From contig CAWEXG010000005.1 of assembly GCA_963812965.1 (NCBI GenBank), positions 1 to 64,000 on the forward strand: a stretch of DNA of 64,000 nucleotides. Direction: 5' to 3'. Shown in pieces: positions 17,081 through 26,754 of the stretch. Within the stretch, counting starts at the first letter, position 1. Each line of letters opens with the position of its first letter. Made by a program: the position numbers and the translations under genes. The notes below the pieces were generated by a model that made no database searches, was not told the DNA's origin, and was given only the letters and a program-made list of their open reading frames with translations. The stretch comes from DASXMT01 sp963812965. Its GTDB lineage: Bacteria > Actinomycetota > Acidimicrobiia > Acidimicrobiales > RAAP-2.

Positions 17081-17278
17081 CGTCTGACGTGTTCTGAGAG
17101 GCCCAGCGGGTAGGAGGTTGGGCCAGGCAGCCGTTCATCCAGAGGAGCGGCGAGCCTGGCACCCCTGTCCGCTGGGACTCTCCATCTCTGTGGGTCGTGG
17201 CGCCTCGGTGCCGGCGGTCATCGGCTCCTCCGGATCATCTGCCCCTCTGTCCAGCTTCGGTTGCACGATACTGTCATC

Positions 17279-18401
17279 ATGATCGTCGGCATCCCTCGGG
17301 AAGTGAAGGACGACGAGTACCGGGTGGCGATCACCCCGGCCGGGGTGCGTGAGCTGACCTTTGCCGGTCACACGGTCTACGTGGAGCGGGGTGCCGGTGT
17401 GGGGTCGGCGATCCCTGATGCCGAGTTCGCGCGCACCGGGGCCACCATCGTGGACAGTCCGGACGACCTGTGGGCCGAGTCGGACATGGTGTGCAAAGTG
17501 AAGGAGCCGGTGAGCGAGGAGTACCACCGGCTCGGTCTGCGCCGGGATCAGGTGCTCTTCACCTACCTGCACCTGGCTGCCTCCCGGCCCTGTGTCGACG
17601 CACTGGTTGCCGGGGGCAACGTCGCTATCGCCTACGAGACGGTGCGTCTGCCCAACGGCTCCCTGCCCCTACTCACCCCCATGAGCGAGGTGGCCGGGCG
17701 GATGGCCCCGTTGGTGGCTGCCCACCACCTGATGCGACCCAGTGGTGGCCGAGGCACCTTGGTGTGCGGGGTGCCTGGTGTGGAGGCAGCAACGGTGGTG
17801 ATCCTCGGCGCCGGCGTGGCCGGCATGGCTGCGGCGACTCTGGCCGTGGGTATGCACGCTGACGTGACCATCCTCGATCGGAACCTGGAGCGGCTCCGGG
17901 AGGCCGACCACTACTTCAGGGGAGCGCTGGAGACCGTGGCGTCGAGCACGCACGCCATCGAGGAGGCGTGTGTCGGTGCCGACATCGTGATCGGCGCCGT
18001 GCTGGTCATGGGGGCGAAGGCCCCCGAGCTGGTACCTGACACCCTGGTGGCACGGATGCGTCCGGGGTCGGTGCTGGTGGACCTGTCCGTGGACCAGGGC
18101 GGGTGCTTCGAGTCGACACGACCGACCACTCATTCGGATCCCGTGTTCCCGGTCCACGACTCGATCTTCTACTGCGTGACGAACATGCCGGGGGCGGTGC
18201 CCCACACGTCGACGCACGCCGCTGGTCAACGCCACGTTGCCGTACATGCTCGAGATCGCCGGGCGGGGTTGGCGGGCGGCGACACGGGACGACGCTGCCC
18301 TGGCGCTCGGGGTGAACGTGGTGTCCGGCTCGATCGTCTGCGAGCCGGTGGCACAGGCACACGGGCTCCCGTCGGTCCCTCTCGATGCGGTGCTGGCCTG
18401 A
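17279..18401 (+). pseudogene. ald: Alanine dehydrogenase, one frameshift near the 3' end
   Basis: NAD-dependent oxidative deamination of L-alanine. The N-terminus (MIVGIPREVKDDEYRVAITP), the substrate-site region and the Rossmann motif VILGAGVAGMAA are intact, as is DQGG. After the conserved PGAVPHTSTHA (about 18215) the frame is lost; the next frame continues with LVNATLPYMLEIAGRGW and ends at TGA 18399-18401, giving the expected ~373 residues. Removing one base from GCCGCTG restores it. Read as is, the protein runs on to 18499 with an unrelated tail. Confidence 0.85.
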
Positions 18402-18434
18402 CCGACCAGGAGCTCGCTCGTCGAGGCCTCGCTG

Positions 18435-19280
18435 CTAGACGGCCTCTTGGCCGGAGTGCTCGTGCGGATCGAGCACGTGACGATGCTCCTCGTAGATGAT
18501 CTGGACCACCTCGGCCCCGAGCCAGGCGAAGGCGGCGGCGGCCAGGATGGCTATGGCGAGCAGCACGGTCGCTACCACCACTGACGACAGGAGGAGCACG
18601 AGGACCCCGGCGCTCCCGAGCACGAGGACCGTGAGGTACACGATCCACATCTGCAGCACGGTCCGGCGGCCAGGATGGGCCGGCGGGAGACAGTCGCGCA
18701 GTGCCTGGTACGGAAACCACAGATTGCAGACCGGGATGAACCAGCCGCCGACGCCGAGGCCCGGGCTACGGGTGGCCGGATAGCCGAGGGAGCGAGCAGT
18801 GGTTGCCGCCCGGTACTGCCACATGAGCTGGTAGATGATGGCCAGGACCCCGAACAGTGAGGCGAGGCCGCTGACGGCGCGGTACCAACTGGGCAGGGTG
18901 GGGACCACGTACTGCGTCCCGTTGCCGATGTTGTCCAGCTGGAGCCGGATGACGTGGAAGTACTGGTGCAGCGACGACCGGGCAGCCCAGAGCGCGGCGA
19001 AGGATGCGATGAGCGTGATGGCGTGGATGACGAACGCCCGCTTGCCCCACGGTGACAGGCGGTGCTCCTGCTCGAACTCCTCGTAGGGGCTCGACGGCCG
19101 GGAGAGCGGAACCACCGGCACCGCCGGGACCATGGGTGGTGGTACCGAGAAGGGCGCCGGCGGCTGGGCCGGGGTCGATGCATGGTCGGTCCAGGCGTAG
19201 CCGTCCCACCACCGCCAGGCGTGCTGGCCCGAAGGGTCCGGGTACCAGCCCGGGGTCGTGCCGTGTCCTCCGATTGTCAC
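18435..19280 (-). CDS. DUF2510/DUF4328 membrane protein
   Basis: A 281-residue protein. The N-terminus carries DUF2510 (PGWYPDPSGQ, then WRWWDGYAWTDH), followed by a Pro-rich linker and a DUF4328 membrane domain with six hydrophobic segments, including GVGGWFIPVCNLWFPYQALRDC, the hallmark of that family. GTG 19280 is chosen because GGAGG lies 10 nt upstream; a longer frame starting at 19349 has no support. Function unknown. Confidence 0.8.
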   Translation of the reverse strand: MTIGGHGTTPGWYPDPSGQHAWRWWDGYAWTDHASTPAQPPAPFSVPPPMVPAVPVVPLSRPSSPYEEFEQEHRLSPWGKRAFVIHAITLIASFAALWAARSSLHQYFHVIRLQLDNIGNGTQYVVPTLPSWYRAVSGLASLFGVLAIIYQLMWQYRAATTARSLGYPATRSPGLGVGGWFIPVCNLWFPYQALRDCLPPAHPGRRTVLQMWIVYLTVLVLGSAGVLVLLLSSVVVATVLLAIAILAAAAFAWLGAEVVQIIYEEHRHVLDPHEHSGQEAV

Positions 19281-19476
19281 GATGTCGTGTCCTCCTAGTA
19301 ACACAGCACAGCAGTAGCACGCATGGCCGGCAACACAGCACGGTGCCACCGTGTGCTCGCCTGACCTGGCTCAGGTTGAGAGCGTACCGGTCCACGGCCG
19401 GCAGATGGTGCCAGATCTCCGTGACCTCCGAACACGTCCTCACCGCGTTCGGCCGCTTGGCGCAACGGCGGACGGT

Positions 19477-19482
19477 TATACT
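19477..19482 (+). promoter_or_regulatory. Possible -10 box (TATACT) of an sRNA
   Basis: TATACT lies about 190 bp before the terminator at 19674. TTGGCG at 19457-19462 could be the -35, but the 14-bp spacing is short. Confidence 0.3.
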
Positions 19483-19488
19483 GGCTCT

Positions 19489-19710
19489 CATGCATTCCAC
19501 GGAGGTAGCTGCACACCGGTTTTGCCGGCGAGCCGGAGAGCTTCTTGCTCCCGGCTCTTGCGCGATCGTCCGTAGCGGGCGCCCCTGTCGGCCTTGCACC
19601 GATGTGCGACCCGAAGATCCTTGGAAAGGCTCTTTCGACGTAAGTACCGGCCATCACAGGTCTGGAACCGTCGAGGAGTCGCTCCGTCAGGGAGCGGCTC
19701 CTTTGTTTTT
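19489..19710 (+). ncRNA. Candidate small RNA (about 220 nt), unknown
   Basis: The segment runs from just after a TATACT box to an intrinsic terminator. It contains internal inverted repeats such as GAGCCGG/CCGGCTC near 19524-19554. An 88-codon frame (ATG 19490) runs through and past the terminator, which argues against coding. I could not match it to tmRNA, SRP RNA, RNase P, 6S or a T-box from remembered motifs. Weak evidence, based mainly on the terminator. Confidence 0.35.
19674..19710 (+). terminator. Rho-independent terminator
   Basis: A 12-bp stem AGGAGTCGCTCC / GGAGCGGCTCCT with one G-U pair and a 5-nt loop (GTCAG), followed by TTGTTTTT. This is the clearest intrinsic terminator in the window and no annotated plus-strand gene precedes it. 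Confidence 0.85.
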
Positions 19711-19878
19711 CAACAGTTTTTCGAGGGTCTCACCCACGGGCAGTCTCATCGAGTGACGTCATGTGGGTACGCCGCCTCCACACCGACGTGTTGACGGTTT
19801 CCGTGTACCCGGTCCGCTCCCGGCGCACGGAAGGAAGAAGAAACGAAGCAGGAAAGAAAAGAAAGAGAGGAGGACGCA

Positions 19879-20043
19879 ATGGAGGAACAGACAGAGGAAC
19901 GAACAGAGGGGATAGAGACCGCTGCGTCACGGAGAGGGAGCTGGTCGCCGTCGGCCCAGTGGGGCCCCGGCTGGTATGCGGTCGACCCCGGCGACACGCA
20001 CGACAAAGGTGAAGAGTCGTTGTGCACCGGCGAGGCGGCTTGA
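19879..20043 (+). CDS. Possible small protein, 54 aa
   Basis: ATG 19879 is preceded by AGGAGG with 5-nt spacing, an ideal ribosome binding site. The peptide starts MEEQTEERTEGIETAASRRG and contains WGPGWYAVDPGD. It matches no family I know; the PGWY piece faintly recalls DUF2510. The gene lies between the terminator at 19710 and the end of the ABC exporter on the other strand. The strong site could be chance in the purine-rich tract. Confidence 0.35.
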   Translation: MEEQTEERTEGIETAASRRGSWSPSAQWGPGWYAVDPGDTHDKGEESLCTGEAA

Positions 20044-20138
20044 GGAGCTCCGATGAACGGCTCCGTGGTCCAGCCCTGCCCATACCTCGCTGTACTGCTG
20101 GGCCACGGCGTACGGCAGACGCTTCGACGTGGTGATGG

Positions 20139-22065
20139 TCAGTCGTCGTCGTGGTCCTGCCGCTCGAACTGGATCCGGTAGAGCTCGGCGTACAGTGCCG
20201 CCGGCGGCCAGCAGCTCGTCGTGATGGCCCCGCTCCACGATGCGGCCGTGATCGAGCACCAGGATCTGATCAGCTTCGCGCACCGTCGAGAGCCGGTGGG
20301 CGATGACGATGGAGGTCCGCCCCTGCAGAGCGGTGCGCAGCGCTTCCGTTGGACAGCCGCTTCCGATTCCGAGTCCAGGTGGGCGGTGGCTTCGTCGAGC
20401 ACCACCACTTCGGGCGCCTTCAACAACAGCCGGGCGATGGCCAGCCGCTGCTTCTCGCCGCCCGACAGGCGGTAGCCGCGATCGCCGACCACGGTGTCGA
20501 GCCCGTCGGGCAGGGACTCCACCATGTCCAGGATCTGGGCGCCGCGCACGGCCTCGACCAGCTCGCTCCTGGGTGGCTCCGGGCCGGGCGTAGAGGAGGT
20601 TGTCGCGGATGGTCTCGTGGAACAGGTGGGCGTCCTGGGTGACCACGCCGACGGTGTCCGACAGCGAGACGAAGGTGGCGTCCCGGACATCGAGCCCGTT
20701 GATGCGGACGGCGCCCGATCGCACGTCGTAGAGGCGCGAGACCAGATGGCTGATGGTCGTCTTCCCTGCTCCCGACGGGCCCACCAGGGCCACCAGCTGC
20801 CCGGGCTCAGCGGTGAAGCTCACGTCGAACAGGACCTGCTGTGGCGGGTGGCATCGAGCACGGCCACCGACTCGAGCGAGGCCAGCGACACCTCCTCGGC
20901 GGTCGGGTAGCGGAAGTCGACGTGGTCGAACTCGACGCGGGCCGGACCGGCGGGGATCGAGCCACGGCGTCGGGCTTCTCGTCGATCATGGGAGGCAGGT
21001 CGAGCACCTCGAACACCCGGTCGAACGAGACGAGGGCGGTCATCACGTCGACCTGCACGTTGGACAGCGAGGTCAGCGGGCCGTACAGCCGGGTGAGGTA
21101 CGCGGCCAGCGCCACGATGGTCCCGATGCTGAGCGCCCCCTCGGCGGCCTGGACCCCACCCCAGCCGTAGACGAGGGCGGTGGCCAACGAGGCGGTGAGC
21201 GTCAGGGCGGCGATGAAGAAGCGGGCGTACATGGCCTGGGTCACGCCGATGTCCCGCACCCGACCCGCCTTGTCGTCGAACGACCGCTCGCTCTTGGCTC
21301 GGGCGGCCGAACAGCTTCACCAGTAGGGCACCGGACACGTTGAACCGCTCGGTCATGGTGGTGTTCATCTGGGCGTTGAGCCCGTAGGACTCCCGGGTGA
21401 TCGAGGACAGACGACGACCCACCCGTCGGGCCGGGACGACGAAGACCGGCAGGATGATCAAGCTCACCAGGGTGATCTGCCACGACAGGAAGAACATGGC
21501 GACCAGCACCAGAGCCACGCTCACCAGGTTGGAGACCACCGAGGACAAGGTGTCGGTGAACGCCTGCTGGGCCCCGAGCACGTCGTTGTTCAGCCGGCTG
21601 ATCAGCGCGCCGGTCTGGGTCCGGGTGAAGAAGGCGAGCGGCATCCGCCCGATATGGGCGAACACCTGGGAGCGCATGTCGAAGATGAGGCCCTCGCCCA
21701 CCTTGGCCGAGACCCATCGCTCGCCGATGGACAGCCCGGCACCGACCAGGGCCAGGCCCGCGGCCAGCACGGCCAGGCCGATGATCAGCTCGGTGTCGTG
21801 GTTGCGGGATGCCGGTGTTGATGATGGCTCGGAAGATGAGCGGATTGGCCACGCCGATCACGGCGTCGATGACGATCAGCACCAGGAAGACGATCAGGAT
21901 GGTCCGGTAGGGCTTGGCGAAGTGGAACATTCGCCTGGCCGTGCCCTTGGTCACCTTGACCTGGGTGATCGAGTCGTCGCGTCGCAGCGAATGCATCGCC
22001 GCGCCGAACTGGCCACCGCTGATGGTGGGCTCACTGCTGTCGCTCCTCGATCTGCTGCCGGTCAC
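20139..22065 (-). pseudogene. ABC exporter (TMD-NBD fusion), several frameshifts
   Basis: A MsbA/MDR-type half-transporter of about 640 residues split over three reverse frames. Reading from 22065: N-terminus and TM1 (YRTILIVFLVLIVIDAVIG); TM2-4 with RSQVFAHIGRMPLAFFTRTQTGALISRL; later TM helices (ARFFIAALTLTASLATALVYGW); VEFDHVDFRYP; Walker A GPSGAGKTT; signature LSGGEKQR; Walker B VVVLDEATAHLD; H-loop IAHRLSTV; and the end at 20139. About seven frame changes are needed, yet every motif is intact. It stands alone in leftward orientation. Confidence 0.82.
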
Positions 22066-22211
22066 GGGAAGACGTCGGCACCGCGGAGCGTATCCGGACT
22101 TTCGGACGAGCCGAGCCGTCTGGCTCCCCGTCAGGCTCCCCGTCAGGACGGGCTGCTTCTCCGACCAGGCACCGGTACCGGCGACGGTGTGGCGAGCGGG
22201 AGAAGATGGGC

Positions 22212-23000
22212 CTAGAGGTCGGGAAGGCCCATGTCCAGGTTGGGTCCTTGGATGCCGCCGTCCACCTCCAGGACCTTTCCGGTGACATAACAGCCGGCTT
22301 CGGACGTCAGGTACACGACGGCGGCGGCGATGTCCTCGGGGTCACCGAGCCGGCCGAGCGGCGTTCCCGCTTCGATGGCGTGGCGGAGCTCGTCGGACTC
22401 CATGACGATGTCCAGGGCGGAGGTGGCCACCGAGCCGACGGCGATGGCGTTGACCCTGATCCGCGGGGACAGGTCTGCTGCTGCCAAGCGGGTGTAGTGG
22501 GCCAGTGCCGCCTTGGCGGTGCCGTAGGCCACGTAGCCTCGCCCGGACACCCGCCCCATGGCCGACGAGGTGTTGACCACCGAGCCTCCGCCGTCGGCGA
22601 GCATCAGGGGGACGGCAGGACGCAGCAGGGCGTGAGCAGTCGACACATTGAAGTGGAAAGCCTGCTCCAAGCGGCCCGGAGACGTGTCCAGGAACGGCCG
22701 GGGCATGGCTCCGCCGACGTTGTTCACCACGATGTCGAGCCGGCCGAACGCCTCACGAGCCTTCTCGACCAGGCCGGCCACCGCCTCGAGATCGCTGAGG
22801 TCGGCAGGGACCGTCACGGCCCGGCGGCCGGCCGCCTCGATCGAGCCGGCGACCTGGCGCAGCTGGTCTTCCGTCCGGGCGGCGATGACCACGTCGGCAC
22901 CGGCCTCCGCCAGGGCCACGGCGGTTGCCGCGCCGATGCCCCGACCGGCTCCGGTGACGATGGCCACCTTGTCGGTCAGCTGAAAGCGGTCCAAGATCAT
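22212..23000 (-). CDS. Short-chain dehydrogenase/reductase
   Basis: A 262-residue classical SDR: TGAGRGIG near residue 18, NNVGG, a catalytic Ser in NTSSAMG and YGTAK, and the C-terminal cofactor-end motif YVTGKVLEVDGG. It resembles the FabG/7-alpha-hydroxysteroid dehydrogenase branch. The gene lies upstream, in reading direction, of the ABC exporter; a degenerate 12-bp tandem array separates it from the PPOX gene. Substrate not inferable. Confidence 0.88.
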   Translation of the reverse strand: MILDRFQLTDKVAIVTGAGRGIGAATAVALAEAGADVVIAARTEDQLRQVAGSIEAAGRRAVTVPADLSDLEAVAGLVEKAREAFGRLDIVVNNVGGAMPRPFLDTSPGRLEQAFHFNVSTAHALLRPAVPLMLADGGGSVVNTSSAMGRVSGRGYVAYGTAKAALAHYTRLAAADLSPRIRVNAIAVGSVATSALDIVMESDELRHAIEAGTPLGRLGDPEDIAAAVVYLTSEAGCYVTGKVLEVDGGIQGPNLDMGLPDL

Positions 23001-23040
23001 GACGAGCCCCCTCTTGTCTGTGCAGTCCTTGTCTCTGCCA

Positions 23041-23088
23041 CCGTTCCTGCCACGGTTCCTGCCACCGTTCTCATCACCGTTCTCATCA
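23041..23088. repeat. Four tandem 12-bp units
   Basis: Units CCGTTCCTGCCA, CGGTTCCTGCCA, CCGTTCTCATCA and CCGTTCTCATCA lie in tandem. The last unit covers the stop codon of the PPOX gene, and read leftward the array lies between that gene and the SDR gene. Confidence 0.85.
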
Positions 23089-23577
23089 CGGTCGGGTCGA
23101 CGGCAGACCGAGCTTGCGGTGGTCCCACGACACCACCCGGTCGACGTGCAGCTTCACCACGATCCGCTTGTGCAGCATGGTCTCGATGAACGGGCGGAGC
23201 TCCTCGGTGTAGGGGCTGTAGTAGCGCTCGAACACATCGACCCCGAGCTCCCACATGCGCTCGGGCTCCTCGACGATCTCGGCCGTACCGACCAGCTCCA
23301 CGCCGCGGAGCTCCTCGTAGTACTCGCCCGCCTCGAACATGCAGGTGAGCCTGGGGTCCCGGCGCAGGTTCTGTGCCTTCTGGGCTTTGGCCTTCGTCTC
23401 GACGGCGACGGCCCCCTCGAGGAAGCCGTACCACATCGCCACGGCGTGGATGGACCCGTCGGGGTTCATGGTGCACATGCTCATGGCTCGGCGCTCGTGG
23501 AGGAACTCGTCGACCTCCTCCGGCGTCATCTTGACGAGGTCGCGCTGCTTCACCCCGTGCCCCATCTGCTCGGTCAT
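23086..23577 (-). CDS. PPOX / flavin-reductase-like split-barrel protein (probably F420)
   Basis: A 163-residue pyridoxamine-phosphate-oxidase-fold protein. The segments FLHERRAMSMCTMNPDGSIHAVAMWYGF, KAQNLRRDPRLTCMFEAG and ELVGTAEIVEEPERM follow the order of the actinobacterial F420-binding PPOX group. It is likely a reductase or cofactor-binding protein; cofactor and substrate are inferred. An alternative start lies at the Met of residue 5. Confidence 0.8.
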   Translation of the reverse strand: MTEQMGHGVKQRDLVKMTPEEVDEFLHERRAMSMCTMNPDGSIHAVAMWYGFLEGAVAVETKAKAQKAQNLRRDPRLTCMFEAGEYYEELRGVELVGTAEIVEEPERMWELGVDVFERYYSPYTEELRPFIETMLHKRIVVKLHVDRVVSWDHRKLGLPSTRP

Positions 23578-23644
23578 CGGACCCCCTCCACTCGGTGCGC
23601 CTACACCGGCGCTGGCGGGTCGAGCGTACAGGTCGCGCCGTCCG

Positions 23645-25213
23645 TCACTGTCCCTGCCGTTTGGCGGCGCCGGGCTGCTGAGTGGGCATGGTCAGCGTTG
23701 CGGGGATGGTCAGCGTCGGTGCCGGGAAGACGAGCGATGCCTCTTCCTGGTTGTCGGGGCACTGGGCGTCGAGGGCGCCACCTCCCTGCGAGGTGGCAGG
23801 CATGGCGGGGATCGAGGTGTTGGCTCCCTTGAAGTTGAGGGTGGAGGTGAGGCTACCGACCGCCTTCCGTCGCCACGCTGAGATGTTCGACACGTCGATG
23901 CCGAAGCGCTCTTCGAGGAGGCGGAGCTGTGAGGTGTGGTCGAACGTGTCGGAGTTCACGTACCCACCGCGGCTGAACGGCGACACCATCAGCAACGGCA
24001 CTCGAAACCCGAGCCCGATCGGCCCCTTGATTCCGCCGGCATCCGAGGGGAGCGGGCTGGCGGTGACGTACTCACCGGCTGTTCCTGCGGGTGCGGTGGG
24101 CGGAGCGACATGATCGAAGAAGCCGCCGTTCTCGTCCCAGGAGACGATGAGCACGGTCTTCGACCACACGTTCTCGTTGGCGGTCAGAGCCTGGAGCACC
24201 TGGCTGATCATGTACTCGCCGTTGAGCGGTGCAGCGGACGGGTGCTCGGAGTCCACGATGGGAGGGAGGACCCAGCTCACCTGGGGCAACGAGTCGTTCT
24301 TCACGTCGGCGACGAACTCGTTCGGCCACACAGGGAGGAACGCCTTGTTGTAGAGAGAAGTCCCCTCCTTCAGGAACTGCTTGAAGTACAGCAGAGCGTT
24401 GAACGCGATGGCCAGGTTGTCGTCGACGAGCGAGCCGACCGACGTGCCCGTGGGTTGGTACACCTTCCAGCTCACGTTCTTGTCTTCGAGGAGCTCGGGC
24501 ACCGTTCCCCAGCTGGCGCTCCCGACCGCTGCCTTCGCCGTCTCCCCGAGCGATGGAGTCTGGAGCACCGGTCCACCGTGGGCCCCCGCCGGGTCCAGGG
24601 TTCCCGACAGCCACATCAGCCGGTTGGGCATGGTGGGCCCGATCACCGAGCAGTGGTACCCGTCGCCGATAGTGAAGGCATCGGCCAGCGCGTAGTGGAA
24701 CGGGATGTCGTCCCGAGTGAGGTAGCCCATCACCAGCGGCGCTTGCTCCGGACCGTCGTTGCTCGTCTCGGCGTGGACGGTGACGAACTGGTCCATCGCC
24801 CCCTTGTTCCAGCTCTGGTGCTGCGGCGGCCAGTCGTGGGTGGGGATAGAGGAGTTGCCCGCGGACTGGACCATCTGCGTGGCCATGTCCAGGTGATAGG
24901 GGAGCAGTGTGTCGGCGTGCGCGGGCTGGCCTGGGGTCTGGGGCCAAGCTTGAGCAAACGCCCCGTAGCTTCCTGCCGGGTGGTCGTCGAACCCTCGGAC
25001 CCCCGGGTAGACGCCGAAGTAGTGGTCGAACGAGCGGTTCTCCATCATGAGCATCACCACGTGCTCGACGGCGCCGAGGTCGGAACCGGCGGGTGCGGTG
25101 CTGGCGGCGCTGTTGACGACCGAGGATCCGCCGCAGGCTTCGAGCAGTGCACCGGCGCCGACGGTCAGACCGCCGGCGATGAACCCTCGTCGGGTGAGCG
25201 AGGGAACTTCCAT
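23645..25213 (-). CDS. Tat-exported phospholipase C / acid phosphatase family lipoprotein
   Basis: A 522-residue secreted phosphoesterase. The start at ATG 25213 has GGGGG upstream and gives a Tat motif TRRGFIAGG followed by lipobox LLEACGG, so the enzyme should be exported folded and lipid-anchored. The mature protein has the family signature EHVVMLMMENRSFDHYFG and the conserved metal-site segments (DENGGFFDHVAPP). Members hydrolyse phospholipids or other phosphomonoesters. A clear paralog lies at 47245-48831. It is divergent from the UbiB-like gene with 74 bp between them. Confidence 0.9.
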   Translation of the reverse strand: MEVPSLTRRGFIAGGLTVGAGALLEACGGSSVVNSAASTAPAGSDLGAVEHVVMLMMENRSFDHYFGVYPGVRGFDDHPAGSYGAFAQAWPQTPGQPAHADTLLPYHLDMATQMVQSAGNSSIPTHDWPPQHQSWNKGAMDQFVTVHAETSNDGPEQAPLVMGYLTRDDIPFHYALADAFTIGDGYHCSVIGPTMPNRLMWLSGTLDPAGAHGGPVLQTPSLGETAKAAVGSASWGTVPELLEDKNVSWKVYQPTGTSVGSLVDDNLAIAFNALLYFKQFLKEGTSLYNKAFLPVWPNEFVADVKNDSLPQVSWVLPPIVDSEHPSAAPLNGEYMISQVLQALTANENVWSKTVLIVSWDENGGFFDHVAPPTAPAGTAGEYVTASPLPSDAGGIKGPIGLGFRVPLLMVSPFSRGGYVNSDTFDHTSQLRLLEERFGIDVSNISAWRRKAVGSLTSTLNFKGANTSIPAMPATSQGGGALDAQCPDNQEEASLVFPAPTLTIPATLTMPTQQPGAAKRQGQ

Positions 25214-25287
25214 AGCAATACCCCCTTGAACATGCCGAAATGGCACCAGCTGGGAATGTTCGATCACCCTACCCTTAGGCTGTTGCC

Positions 25288-26754
25288 ATGTCTCCTGTGA
25301 TCGGCACGGCGGACCCCCGTGTCCCCAGGATCCATCCGCTGCGGCTTCCCCGACCCACACGACGCGAGTTGTTGGCGCGCAGCCTGGCTGTCGCCACGGT
25401 GGCCGCCCGTCGGTTCTTCGGGCCGTCCGTCCACCAGCTGCGCCATGTCCGCACGGGCCCCCTCCCCCTGGCCGTGCTGGCAGAACCCCTCCGCCGTGCC
25501 TTCGAGGACCTGGGCGGCACGTACATGAAATTCGGTCAGCTGGTGGCCTCGTCGCCGGGCCTGTTCGGGGAGGCGTTTGCCGACGAGTTCCGGACCTGTC
25601 TCGACACCGGTCCGGTCGTCCCGTTCGAGACCGTTCGTGACATCGTCGAGTCCGATCTGGGCATGGGCCTCGATGAGGCGTTTGCCCGGTTCGACCCCCT
25701 ACCGGTGGGCAGGGCGTCGATCGCCGTGGTCCACAAAGCCGTCCTCCACGATGGTCAGGTCGTGGCGGTCAAGGTGCTGAGGCCCGGGATCGAGCGTGTG
25801 GTGGCCGCCGACCTCGATCTGCTGCAACCCCTGTTGGAGCTGGTGGCGCGCCAGACGGGCGACCAGGGAGCGGGGATGCTGCTGCAGCTCTTCGCCGGGT
25901 TCCGCCTCCAGATCGGCGAAGAGCTCGACCTGCGCAACGAGTCCAGGGCGCTGGCCGCCTTCGCCCTGCTCCTCGACGAGGTCGATCTGCCCCTGCTGGT
26001 GGTGCCGGCACCGTTCCCCGAGCTGTCCGGCCCACACGTCCTGACCATGGAGTTCCTCGACGGTGTGCCGATCGACGACCTGGCCGGCGCGGCCGAGCTC
26101 GGTGTCGATCCGGCTCCCCTGGTGGAGCAGGTGGTCCGTGGGTTCTTCCTCACCGCGGTGCGGTGGGGAGCGTTCCACGGTGACGTGCATGCCGGCAACA
26201 TGCTGCTGCTGCGCGATGGTCGGATCGGGATCATCGACTGGGGGATCGTGGGTCGCCTCGATCCTGAGACGCACTACTTCTTCATCCGCACGTTGGCCGC
26301 CGCCCTGGGCGACGAGGGCGCCTGGGACGACATCGCCGCGGATCTCACCAACACCTACGGCCCGGCCATGCAGGAAGGGCTGGGTCTGTCCGACGACGAG
26401 CTGGCGGTGTTCATCCGAAGCCTCATCGAGCCGGTGCTGCTCCGACCGTTCGGCGAGGTCTCGTTGGCCACGTTGATCCAGGCTCCGCAAGTCCAGGCAG
26501 CCAAGGCTCGGGGCATCGAAGCTCATCACCGGTCGGTGGGGGCGGTGGTGGGGCGGCTCCGGGCCCAGCGCCGCCTCCGACGGTTGGCCGACGAGTCCGG
26601 GGGTACCGACTCCGACTTCGACCGAGGCACGTTCTTACTGGGCAAGCAGCTCGTGTACTTCGAGCGCTACGGGAAGATGTTCCTCGCCGACGTGCCCCTT
26701 CTTGACGATCGGACGTTCTTCGAGGACCTGCTCGAGGGCCTCAAGGAAACGTGA
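25288..26754 (+). CDS. ABC1/UbiB-family atypical kinase
   Basis: A 488-residue ADCK/UbiB-like protein. It has the defining KxGQ motif (YMKFGQL), an Ala/Ser-rich nucleotide loop (VGRASIAVVHKA), the lysine AVKVLRP, the catalytic loop HGDVHAGNMLL (HADPHPGN in many relatives) and the metal-binding IDWGIVGRL. Such proteins support isoprenoid-quinone or lipid metabolism at the membrane; the precise role here is unknown. The 3' end overlaps the convergent sulfatase gene by 14 bp. Confidence 0.87.
   Translation: MSPVIGTADPRVPRIHPLRLPRPTRRELLARSLAVATVAARRFFGPSVHQLRHVRTGPLPLAVLAEPLRRAFEDLGGTYMKFGQLVASSPGLFGEAFADEFRTCLDTGPVVPFETVRDIVESDLGMGLDEAFARFDPLPVGRASIAVVHKAVLHDGQVVAVKVLRPGIERVVAADLDLLQPLLELVARQTGDQGAGMLLQLFAGFRLQIGEELDLRNESRALAAFALLLDEVDLPLLVVPAPFPELSGPHVLTMEFLDGVPIDDLAGAAELGVDPAPLVEQVVRGFFLTAVRWGAFHGDVHAGNMLLLRDGRIGIIDWGIVGRLDPETHYFFIRTLAAALGDEGAWDDIAADLTNTYGPAMQEGLGLSDDELAVFIRSLIEPVLLRPFGEVSLATLIQAPQVQAAKARGIEAHHRSVGAVVGRLRAQRRLRRLADESGGTDSDFDRGTFLLGKQLVYFERYGKMFLADVPLLDDRTFFEDLLEGLKET

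Larger units (their letters stand above)
19281..19878. other. 600-bp gap with orphan terminator, no clear CDS
   Basis: The gap between the DUF4328 gene and the small ORF at 19879. Open frames cross it but lack ribosome binding sites and family signals. It holds a TATACT box, several short hairpins and a strong intrinsic terminator, listed separately. The right end (19826-19878) is a strikingly purine-rich run on the plus strand. Confidence 0.5.

Noticed and set aside
19490..19756. 88-codon frame over the candidate small RNA
   Set aside because: It reads through a strong terminator, lacks a ribosome binding site and resembles no protein.
23936..25300. 454-codon plus-strand frame over the phospholipase gene
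   Set aside because: Antisense shadow in G+C-rich DNA; the reverse frame has the full Tat signal and enzyme motifs.
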